64,000 nt of DNA from Akebia trifoliata. Its lineage: Eukaryota; Streptophyta; Magnoliopsida; Ranunculales; Lardizabalaceae. The notes below the pieces were generated by a model. That model was not told where the DNA came from. It ran no database searches and saw only the letters and a list, made by a program, of their open reading frames with translations. This document shows, piece by piece, positions 55,196 to 64,000 of this stretch. Where the stretch lies: assembly GCA_017979445.1 (NCBI GenBank), contig CM030717.1, forward strand, positions 23,981,288 through 24,045,287, given 5' to 3'. Each line of letters starts with the position of its first letter. The stretch's first letter is position 1. The translations under genes and the position numbers were made by a program.

Positions 55196-55414
55196 TCAAA
55201 TGATCCAGCTAGCGCTGACGAACCACATTTTTTTTTAACTAAAATTTTTTTTTTGGTGTTATCTCGAATAATTTTCGAACTTAATAAAACATCATGCATA
55301 TTCCTTTTGTAAACATGACAGTAACGTTTGGTTTTCTGTACACACAAGGTAGCCAAACGAAAGAAATACAAACACCCTGAGAAGCCTCCGTATTTCCTTC
55401 GATCTATATCAACT

Positions 55415-56900
55415 ATGAACAACTCAGAGGACCCACAACCTGCGACAAGTGAACTTGCTGAAGCTAATGCAATGATAGCGAAGCTAGTAGAAACAATGAA
55501 AAGACAGGAACAAATGTTGATAGCTGTTTTTAGTAGTACAAACTTTCTACAAGGGCAAAGCCGCTCAGCACCAAACATCTGGTTCAAATCCGGAACCCCC
55601 TGAACAGACACGACCAGATCAACAGACCACCCCACCTCCTACTGTGCCAATGTTCAGGGCCCTCCACTTTACATCCCACAGAATCAACCACCTCCAATGG
55701 TAATCCCAGATGATGAGTGTGACTTCAGGGTGCCCGAGGCCAAAAATACCACTTATAACAAAATGGCCCGACAGATAGAGTTTCTCCAAGAGGAAATGAG
55801 ACAAATGAAGGGTACAAATACTTTAAGAGGGACAAGGTTCAGAGACCTTTGCTTCTATCCCAATGCCCAGCTGCCGACTAAGTTCAAATGCTCAGAATTT
55901 GATAAATATAATGGAGTGGGGTGTCCGCTGTCACATTTGAAATTATATTGTGGATCTATGTGCCAATATGGCGAAGATGACAGGCTACTGGAATAGTTAT
56001 TCCAAAGAAGCTTAACGGGGCTGGCCCTCAAGTGGTTTTAGGACTAGATCACACGCTCATCAAGAACTGGCAAGACCTGGCTTAAATATTTTGGCACAAT
56101 TACCAATTCAACACAGATGTAGGTCTAGACCAGAATGATATGACTAGAATGACGAAGAAGCAGAGGGAAACAGTGAAGGAATACGCCCAAAGATGGCGAG
56201 AGTCAGCTTCCCAGGTACGGCCCGTTATGACCGAACAAGAGATGAATACCACGTTTATTTCTAAATTGGGACATTCGTTCTACACTCATCTAGTAGGGCA
56301 TACCACGGGCACTTTCTCCAATCTTGTTCAAGTGGCAGACCGGGTTGAGGACGGGATCCGAACTGGTTTAATATTTGACTTCACAGCCCTAAGTGCAGTA
56401 GTAAGGACATCGGCACAAAAGAAGTTAGTGCCTTTTGTCAAAAGAAAGAGGAAACTCAAGTCAACAATGTACAACCTAGCCAACCTCTTTTCATTCAGAC
56501 ACCAATTCAGAGGCCGCAGGCACCACAAGTCCCTTGGGCGCCAGTACCTCGAGCTGCTTGGGCTCTAGCACCGAGAATCCCTTTCAGACAGTTCCTCCGC
56601 AAGCACAACCAGCACCATAATATGGGAAAAATCAACAAGCCCGCCCCAATAGGGTAAACAGGGTATTCACCAAATTGCCTATGACGCTGACAGAATTACT
56701 TCTGATATTGCTTAGGGGAGAGTACCTCACAAAACGACCACCAAATCCAGAGGCTGCGAAAGGACCAGGGTATAACCTCAGCTTATTTTGTGAATTTCAT
56801 ATGGGTGCACCGGGGCACTCTACTGATCAGTGCTAGCAACTCAAGCACCAGGTGCAAAATTTGATAGATAAAAAAACACTCATACTGGAGGGGGAAGTGG
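55415..56900 (+). CDS. Gag of gypsy element 2
   Basis: Starts near ATG 55415 (MNNSEDPQPATSELAEANAM). Then, after a frameshift at about 55600, NTTYNKMARQIEFLQEEMRQ, LPTKFKCSEFDKYNGVGCP and HLKLYCGSMCQYGEDD (stop), then 56140-56510 KEYAQRWRESASQVRP and HLVGHTTGTFSNLVQVADRV. The variant zinc knuckle CEFHMGAPGHSTDQC lies near 56797-56841, equivalent to CEFHQNPGHHRDRC in element 1. Several stops and frameshifts. Confidence 0.82.
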
Positions 56901-57743
56901 GCACAGAGTAAATGTCATTCTTGGGGAACCCGATTTTAACCCATCAGCTTTGATAGCTCCCATCGGATCGAAAATCAGGATCCATCTAGCAGAAAAAATA
57001 GAAACACCAACAGTTCACACCATCGACCAGTACACAACAAACCCACCTCGAAACTTGCAACTGCCCCGCAGAATGGCTGACCTCACCATCTATCCCACTC
57101 ATCAAACTCCCAATACTGCTACTCGACCACCTCTCATTATACCATATGCATCGCAAGGTTCTCAATATATGACTCGACCACCCCTTTATATGCCTTACAC
57201 TTCACGACCATCACTAGTCATTCCTTACACTTCACCAGTCCCTCAAGTAGCTTCTCCAATCACCACAACAGCCAAAACACAACCACCACCCCTCATCCTC
57301 AATGTAAAACCTAATCCATCCCCAATAACCATACGCTCACCAAAACCCTCCATATAACTCTAACCAAGTAGTCTCCTAGAGCTACGAGACGACTATCACT
57401 ACATCAGTAGGGGTCGAGACGATGAAGAAGGCAATGGTAGCTGACATTGGCCACATGACCAAAACAGGAAGGTGCCAAAGAGTGCCAGTAAAAGGGATAA
57501 ACATCAAGAAAGAAACAAAAGAAATAGTGGATGAGAAAAAAAGAAAGGAAAATGAGAAGGGCAAGATAAACAAAGAGAGCAAAGAAGAGAAAACAGGGAA
57601 GGTGACAGACAAGGAAGCAGTAGACTTCATTAAAGCTCATTCGCAAGAGTGAACCGAATGTCTTGGATTAACTAAACAAACAGTCGGCTCAAATCAGCAT
57701 CTTAGGTCTGCTACAAAAGTCAGAAGAACATCAAGAAGCACTG
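56901..57743 (+). CDS. Gag-protease spacer of gypsy element 2
   Basis: A Pro/Thr/Tyr-rich stretch (56950-57357) with three RPPL(I/Y)(I/M)PY(A/T)S repeats, then a very basic, Lys/Glu-rich segment (57422-57652) ending TDKEAVDFIKAH, the standard lead into gypsy protease. Broken by stops. No enzymatic domain. Confidence 0.6.
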
Positions 57744-58330
57744 TTGAGAATTTTGGGAAAATCACATGTACCTACAACTACTTCGCCAGCACAGTTAGAA
57801 CAAACAGTGAGTCAAATCATAGCTCCTAACCCCATCATCTTCACAGAAAGTGAGTTCGTGCCAGAGGGACAGGGGCACGTCGAGCCACTAAATATCATGG
57901 TCATGTACAAGGGCATGATGGTTGCTAGGATGTTAATCGATAATGGTTCAGCCCTCAATGTCTGTCCTCTCGAAACTTTTTGAAAACTTAATACGGACTG
58001 GTCGCATGTTAAACCCAACAATAAGGTTGTCTGAGGTTTCGACAGCTCGAGAAGGGACTCTCTAGGAGAGATAAATTTACCAATCACTATAAGACCTTGC
58101 ACCTTCGAGGTAACATTCGAGGTCATGGAGATACTTACAACCTTCAGCTTGCTACTGGGCAGGCCGTGGATCCATATAGCAGGGGCTGTACCGTCTTTGT
58201 TGCACCAAAGAGTTAAATTCATCATGGGGCAGAGAATGATATCAATACTAGCAGAAAATCTCATCCCGGCGGGGAGAGCTCCAGACGTCCCCTTTATTGA
58301 CATTGAGATGATGAAGGACAAAATACTTTA
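57744..58330 (+). CDS. Aspartic protease of gypsy element 2
   Basis: VARMLIDNGSALNVCPLET contains the catalytic aspartate in the same DNGSALNVCPL form as element 1. A stop and frameshift follow (57980-58110), then FSLLLGRPWIHIAGAVPSLL, the flap-distal GRPW motif, and VKFIMGQRMISI. It processes Gag-Pol. Inactive as read because of the stop. Confidence 0.85.
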
Positions 58331-58379
58331 CCATTCCTACCAATTCGCTGTTGTCAATCATGTTGAAAAGGGGAAGAAG

Positions 58380-58601
58380 AAGGTAAAGGTAGAGCTATCA
58401 AGGGCAAATCTGATGGTTGGACGATTTCTGAAGAAAGCAGGTTATCGACCCAGACAAGGGTTGGGACCAGGAGGAAGAGGGAAAGCTACACTAATCATTG
58501 CAAACAAGCACACGCCTTACTTCGGTCTTGGCTTCAAACTTACAAAGAAAGACATTGCTGACATGAACGAAAAGAAAAGAAAACTCCGGTTAGCAAGATG
58601 A
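58380..58601 (+). CDS. G-patch-like segment of gypsy element 2
   Basis: RFLKKAGYRPRQGLGPGGRG followed by FGLGFKLTKKDIADMNEKKR, in frame with the end of protease. The Gly spacing fits a G-patch and the position equals 18070-18282 in element 1. A basic C-terminus precedes the stop at 58599. Confidence 0.65.
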   Translation, partial: KVKVELSRANLMVGRFLKKAGYRPRQGLGPGGRGKATLIIANKHTPYFGLGFKLTKKDIADMNEKKRKLRLAR

Positions 58602-59508
58602 CAGAACCGAGAGCCAAACGTTTGGAATCTGGACAAGGTTCCTCACATCAACATCAGCTTCCTGAAATCACAAGTCAGACCCGACAATTTATCGGAACCA
58701 TTGCCAACAAAATCAGTCAGAAAGAAGAAAACAGTAAGTTTCAAACCCCAGCGCATTCGAGAAGACTCAGTTGTTGAGTCCCAACCATCCCTCGTGGAGG
58801 GCATTAATATTTTATTCAATGAGGATTCCAACGAGAATCTAACAAAAATGACAAGGAAACTTATAAAAGTAGAAATCACCGTGAACAAAGAAAAAGATTC
58901 ACCCTTCCCCACTGGCATTGACTGGGCATCAGTCGTCATCCCATCGAGCTTGGGAGGAGCTATGCCCAATTCTAACAACAATCTACCAGAGATCATGGTC
59001 ATCACCGAACCACCAAACAAACCACTTTCTTACCTCATCTACCCCATTAAGGAATGAGAGATTTTGAACAATTGGGAAGAATTCCCTCTAACCCTTGAGG
59101 CTGTTGAGGCCTCCAAAAAAAATGTCGTTAGGCAAAATCAATTTGCCCGAGGATCATAACGAGCCCTGGTCCTCGGGTAAAAACTGTTTTAAGGGCTCTC
59201 TATCTTTACTAAGGAATTTGCACGATTGTTCTTCTCATTTCAGGTGTACAGAAAATAGCACCCAAAAATCAAAAAAATCAAATAGTCTTCAAAAATAAAA
59301 AAAATCAAAAAATTCTTCAAATAATAAAAAAATCAAAAAAACGTTCAAAATCTCAAAAAAAAATAGATATCTTCCAAAAACCAAAAAAAGACTTTTATCA
59401 GAATTTAAAGGATTTGTCTCAATCAAATGGACCTTTGGACAGAACAAAATATGAAGGGATGAATATGACTTCGATCTCATAGGAATCGAGGAAGAATCTG
59501 AGGACGAA
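58602..59508 (+). CDS. Protease-RT linker of gypsy element 2
   Basis: A weakly conserved linker in pol, with frame 58701-59057 basic at the N-terminus and SLGGAMPNSNNN near the end. A Lys/Asn/Ile-rich A-run zone lies at 59260-59400 (repeated AAAAATCAAAAAA). There is no domain that I recognise. Confidence 0.45.
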
Positions 59509-60853
59509 GTGGAATATCCTCCTAAAGAAATCAAAGACCTTCTAAAACGACATGAAAAAGGTGTTCAGCCAAACATTGAGGATACAGACTCAATTAATCT
59601 CGGCACTGAAGATGACCCACGTGTTGTAAAAATCGGAGCCTTGTTAACCCCTCAGCATAAAGAAGAAATGATTGAACTACTGCATAACTATCAAGACATC
59701 TTCGCCTGGTCCTACAGAGATATGCCCGGCCTAGACATAGATCTCATTGTTCATAAACTACCGATTGCTCATGGGAGCAAGCCGATCAAGCAAAAGTTGA
59801 GAAGACTCAAGCCAGAATGGACACTCAAGGTCAAAGATGGATAAATGAAACAGTTTCAAGTAGGATTTTTCGCAGTCTTAGCGTACCCCGAAATGGCTAG
59901 CCAATGTTGTTTCGATACCAAAGAAGGATGGAAAAGTACGAATGTGTGCCGATTATTGGGATCTAAACAAAGCCAGTCCTAAAGATGATTTTCCACTATC
60001 CCACATTGACACTCTAGTCGATAGCACAGCAGGACATGGTATGTTCTCATTCATGGATGGTTTCTCAGGCTATAATTAGATAAAAATGGTCGAAGAAGAC
60101 CAGGAGAAGACAGCATTCATCACACCCTGGGGCACTTTTCATTACAAAGTCATGCCATTCGGGCTCAAGAATGTCGGGGTAACTTATCAACGCACAATGA
60201 CGACCTTATTCCATGATATGATCCACAAGGAAATGGAGGTCTATGAAGATGATATGATTGCAAAGTCTAACTTGGAGGAAGATCATTTGATAAACTTGAG
60301 AAAGTTATTCGATCGACTAAGGAAATACAGTCTAAGGCTCAACCCAGCAAAATGCGTCTTCGGAACAACATCAAGAAAATTGTTAGGCTTTATTGTCAGT
60401 AGAAGAGGCATTGAAAGAGATCCAACAAAGACTAAATACATTCTTGAAATTAAAGCACCAGTGTCAGAAAGGGACGTCAGAGCATTTTTGGGCAGAATAC
60501 AGTATATTTGCAGATTCATTGTGCAACTCACACCTATCTGTGAATCAGTCTTCAAACTACTGAGAAAAGATGTACCAAAATTGTGGAATAAGAACTGTCA
60601 GGAAGCCTTCGACAAGATAAAGAAATATATACTCAATCCGCCAATCTTGGTTCCTCCTACGCTAGGACGACCCTTACTAATGTATATCTCAGTGCAAGAA
60701 ACATCTATGGGCTATGAACTGGGACAACACGACGAGTCAGGTCGAAAAGAGCAAGTCATTTACTATCTCAGCAAAAAGTTCACCGATTATGAGATAAAGT
60801 ACTCGACGCTTGAGAAGACTTGTTGTGCACTAGTCTGGGCATCTCAGTGTTGA
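59509..60853 (+). CDS. Reverse transcriptase of gypsy element 2 (active-site substitution)
   Basis: 59509-59840 carries the pre-RT motif YQDIFAWSYRDMPGLD and KLRRLKPEWTLKVKDG (stop). A frameshifted stretch (59845-60085) still shows PKKDGKVRMCADY-like homology. 60086-60853 reads FHYKVMPFGLKNVGVTYQRT, then VYEDDMIAKS where the catalytic YVDD should be (V to E), LRLNPAKCVFGTTSRKLLGF, FLGRIQYICRFI and TDYEIKYSTLEKTCCALVWA. Sequence breaks after WASQ, where about 30 codons of RNase H are deleted. Non-functional. Confidence 0.88.
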
Positions 60854-60859
60854 TAGGTC

Positions 60860-61560
60860 ACACTGCAAAATGGCAATTACTATTATCTGAGTTTGACATC
60901 ACCTATGTCACTCAAAAGGCCATCAAGGGATAAGCCATTGCCGACCACTTAACCGAGCATCCCTTACCTGACTATGAGCCACTAAAAACGAATTTCATAG
61001 ATAAGGCCATCCTGTTGACAGAAGTTGAAGATAGTGACGAAAAGCAAGGTTGGAAGATGTATTTCGATGGAGCTGCAAATCAAAAAAAAAATACAATAGG
61101 GGCAGTTTTGATCAAATTGGATGGATCTCATGTTCCGATTGCTATTCGATTGAAATTCCAATGTTCCAATAACGAGGTAAAGTATGAAGCATGTATCGCA
61201 GGGTTAAAAGCAGCAATCAACTTGGAAGTGGACGAAATCGATGTATTAGGGGATTCAAGTCTAGTGGTCTATCAGACAATCGGAGAATGGAAGACTCGAG
61301 AACAAAAATTAATCCTTTACCATGAGTACTTGGAAGAACTGAGCTCAAACTTCACCAGGATCTCATTCACTTACATGCCGGGAGCCAAGAATCAGTTTGC
61401 AGATGCACTGGCCACACTTGCTTCCATGATCAGTATTTTAAAAGACCTAGTCATCGATCCTATCAAAATTGGCATCCAAGACGAACCAGCCTATTGTTTA
61501 CCAGTGGATATAATAGATCCCGAGGAGAAATCGTGGTATTCAGACATCAAGCATACTTAG
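60860..61560 (+). CDS. RNase H remnant and archaeal-type RNase H of gypsy element 2
   Basis: It resumes at TAKWQLLLSEFDITYVTQKA with a stop in KG-AIADHL, then 61015-61560: GWKMYFDGAANQKKNTIGAV, KYEACIAGLKAAINLEVDEI, LGDSSLVVYQTIGEWKTREQ and GAKNQFADALATLASM. The second RNase H looks complete, with its acidic residues (D in FDGA, E in YEAC, D in GDSS, D in FADAL). It is a diagnostic domain of Tat/Ogre elements. Confidence 0.88.
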
Positions 61561-62712
61561 AAGATCGAACCATCCCGTCAGATATAACGGTAAATGAACG
61601 AAGGACCATTCAAAGATTGGCAGGTCAATTTTTCATAAGTAATGGGACTCTATTCAAAAAATCACATCACGAGGTTCTTCTCACATGAATGGTCACATGC
61701 TTACCAAGAAGATCATGAGAATGGGATATTACTGGACTACAATGGAAAGCGATTGCTATCAGCACGTTCGTAAATGCCATCTCTGCCAGATCTATGCCAA
61801 TAAGATCAACGCTCCACCTTCAGAATTGCACAGCATGACTACTCCTTGGCCCTTTTCACTTTGGGGCATAGACTTTATTTGGCAGATTTTTTCAAAAACT
61901 TCAAATGGACATCGCTTCATCTTGGTAGCTACTGATTACTTCACAAAATGGGTAGAAGCTGCATCATATGCCAATGTTACCAAAAGTAATGTATTGAAGT
62001 TCGTCAAGATCAACATCATCTGTCGATATGGGCTCCCCAGCGGATTAATAACGGACAATGCCAAGAACTTCAAGAACAAGGATATGATCAAGATGTACGA
62101 AGACTTCCAGATCACTCATCACAACTCTGTACCTTATAGACCCAAAATGAATGGAGTAGTTGAGGCTGCCAACAAGAACATCAAAAGAATCATTGAGAAG
62201 ATGGCAGTCACATATAAGGATTGGCACGACATGTTGTCTTTCGCCCTTCATGCCTATCGGACTTCATTCTGAACCTCAATTGGGGCAACTCCGTACTCAT
62301 TGGTATATGGAATGGAAGCAGTCTTACCCGTCGAGGTTGAGATTCCCTCCCTCCGGATCTTAAAAGAAGCAGAGCTAAACGAAACAGAATAGGTTCAGGC
62401 TCGGTTCGATCAATTGAATTTGATAGAGGAGAAATGACTTGCAGCTACTTGTCATGGGCAAATTTACCAACGACGAATAGCTCGTGCCTACAAAAAAAAA
62501 GTCAAGCCTAGAGATTTCTCACCAGGAGACCTTGTTTTGAAGAAAATTTGCCAATCCAAGAAGACACCAGGGGAAAATTTCGACCAAACTACGAGGGACC
62601 ATTTATAGTAAAAAAGGTAATGACGGGAGGAACTCTGATTCTCACAGAAACAGATGGACAAGTCTTCCCGCAACTGATCAATGCTGACACTGTTAAGAAA
62701 TATTATGCCTAA
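61561..62712 (+). CDS. Integrase of gypsy element 2
   Basis: 61685-62270: [20 protein letters not shown], the zinc-binding [11 protein letters not shown], the catalytic core with D (WGIDFIWQ), D (LITDNAKNF) and E (VVEAANKN) all present, and ALHAYRTSF, then a stop. It continues [20 protein letters not shown] (stop), [20 protein letters not shown] and, after a frameshift, [20 protein letters not shown], ending KKYYA at TAA 62710-62712. The expected H-H part of the zinc finger upstream of 61685 is degraded. Confidence 0.88.
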
Positions 62713-64000
62713 GATCTGACCCTAAGATGACGAAACGTCATCTTAGCTATCCCAAACTAATTATCACACCCTAGTCAACCCTTTTGAGCCATCACGTTCA
62801 TTTCTTAACCTAAGACTGGGACAAGTCAAAAAAAAATATAGAAGAGGAGAAAATCAGTAAAATAAAGCAAAACATCCAACTACTCTTGGCCTGCATGAGG
62901 ATAAACTATGAACGACTAAAAATGCAAAAAAAAAAAACTCGGACACTTGATCCAAGCTCGACCCAAATCTGCCAGCCTAAACAAGTTTGAGAGACGCTGG
63001 AAGGAGACATAGATCACCTTTTCGAAGTAAAAATAGACAAATCCCCAAGTCTAACTCACTCTAGACAAACCTAGACCTTAATCTTTTTGTAACCTTCCAC
63101 TACCATAAGCCTAAGCCAGCGTTTCGCCCTACTTAAAATCATTTTTTATCAAGGAATGTTCTATGGCAACATAATGACAGTGGCAGCACCAATGATCTTG
63201 CGACTTAGTCCGGACCTCAAAGTCTTGTTAGTCGTTGGAAGACTCGAAAGGGGAATCCAGGTCGGATATTCGAAAAAAAATAGTACTCGAAGTGTAGAGT
63301 AGTCGATCTCACGGCTCAACTTGAGTTGCCGAATCACGAATAGTCGTCAGCAAACTCGAAAGGGGAATCTAAATCTATTACTTAAGAAAGAGTACCACTA
63401 AAAGAGTAGAGTCGCCGATCTCGCAGCTCAACTTGAGTCACCAAGCCACAAAGACACAGAGCAAGAACTGCAATGTAAAAATCCAAAAAAATACAAGCAT
63501 AGTCTGAAAAGGCATAGTGAAAACCTAAAAGGGCACTATGAGTAAAAAAATCAGACTATGGCAAGATCAAAGCCACCGGCACGATGAAAACCCAAAAGGG
63601 CGTCGATACGCAAAAATGTGGAAATCGGATCTGGTGAAAATCATAACTGGCGCCAGGGGCAATAAGGGAAAACACAACAAAAAAAACAAAAAAACAAAAA
63701 TTAACTCCTGGCCCGCATGAGTATAAACTGTGAACGGCAAAAAATTTTCCGAAATCCCAAAGTCCCACGCTTAATCGATTTTCACCCAGTACTGGGACAC
63801 TGGGGATGACTCTAAAAAGAGTCAAAAGAGCTACTGACGTCTATATCCACAGTAGTTGGAAAAAACACATAAATCATCGAAGTAACAAAAGTTTTTCAAA
63901 AATGTCCATATTCTGCATCTTCAATATTTATTCGACAAAGACAAATCACAAAAATCCAAACGTTTTCAAAACTACTATTTTGGTCGATGATGAAAAATTT
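62713..64000. other. 3' UTR of gypsy element 2 (to window end)
   Basis: No gene. A ~130-bp unit is repeated in tandem (about 63225-63345 and 63350-63440: ACTCGAAAGGGGAATC, GTAGAGT(A/C)G(C/T)CGATCTC, GCTCAACTTGAGT). Two copies of GGCCTGCATGAG(G/-)ATAAACT / GGCCCGCATGAGTATAAACT lie near 62890 and 63712. Hypervariable repeats here match the Tat/Ogre pattern. The 3' LTR is not reached. Confidence 0.65.

Larger units (their letters stand above)
49401..64000 (+). mobile_element. Tat/Ogre-like Ty3/gypsy element 2 (plus strand, 3' end outside window)
   Basis: Order: LTR, PBS, leader, ORF1, minisatellite, gag, protease, G-patch, RT, RNase H, archaeal-type RNase H, integrase, 3' UTR. It mirrors element 1 but with separate LTRs and diverged proteins. 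At least 14.6 kb is visible. Frameshifts and stops occur in every gene and part of RNase H is deleted, so it is older than element 1 or has been less constrained. The 3' LTR and target duplication cannot be checked; the 5 bp before the LTR are GGTCC. Confidence 0.88.

Noticed and set aside
57382..57646. Hydrophobic minus-strand frames resembling membrane proteins
   Set aside because: Reverse complement of the Lys/Glu-rich gag-protease spacer; Phe/Ser/Leu runs are the expected artefact.

Overview
This window is transposable-element DNA from a plant nuclear genome, probably a eudicot. The evidence is intron-bearing fragments of plant genes (Listerin, plasma-membrane H+-ATPase, ACA-type Ca2+-ATPase, calcium-dependent protein kinase, isoamylase) and plant-specific element lineages (CACTA, FAR1-type MULE, hAT, Tat/Ogre-like Ty3/gypsy). 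I found no intact host gene and no rRNA or tRNA gene. Nearly every long reading frame belongs to a mobile element and most are broken.

Layout. (1) 1-3343: a cluster of six foldback elements, usually beside (TA)n runs, one interrupted by a 994-bp hAT-like element with a perfect 8-bp target duplication (987-1980). (2) 3344-42175: a nested composite. The outer layer looks like a ~39-kb Mutator-like element with long degenerate inverted ends (3345-4175 and 41440-42175) and a decayed FAR1-type transposase (38230-40495, minus). Inside it is a CACTA/En-Spm element (left end 7348, right end proposed at 37343) with minus-strand TNP2-like and TNP1/Transposase_24-like genes. Inside the CACTA, a captured H+-ATPase exon is split by a complete 17.2-kb Tat/Ogre-like gypsy element (10080-27238, minus strand, 5-bp duplication GATTG), and the TNP2 gene is split by a 1.2-kb solo LTR (31431-32624, duplication ACTAC). 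(3) 42195-42645: a further foldback element. (4) 43545-49236: two LTRs of one family in inverted orientation that share only U3. (5) 49401 to the window end: a second Tat/Ogre-like gypsy element on the plus strand, with 5' LTR, leader, ORF1, minisatellite, gag, protease, G-patch, RT, RNase H, integrase and the start of the 3' UTR. Its 3' LTR lies outside the window.

How the parts fit. The composite has collected pieces of at least five recognisable host genes plus one unrecognised gene. All are on the minus strand, the strand of the CACTA and MULE transposase genes, and several keep consensus splice sites, which points to DNA-level capture. The two gypsy elements share architecture: an extra ORF upstream of gag, a DNGSALNVCPL protease motif, a G-patch-like segment before RT, a second archaeal-type RNase H before integrase, and tandem repeats in non-coding parts. 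Both carry stops or frameshifts, so each would need help in trans.

The most unusual items are the multi-gene capture (including two different P-type ATPase phosphorylation-site exons, both mutated), a 300-nt stretch with no G at all in the U3 of the second gypsy LTR, an internal copy of the primer-binding sequence in all three long LTR families, and a double-hairpin foldback family associated with TA microsatellites. All similarity calls were made by eye; no database search or alignment was run.
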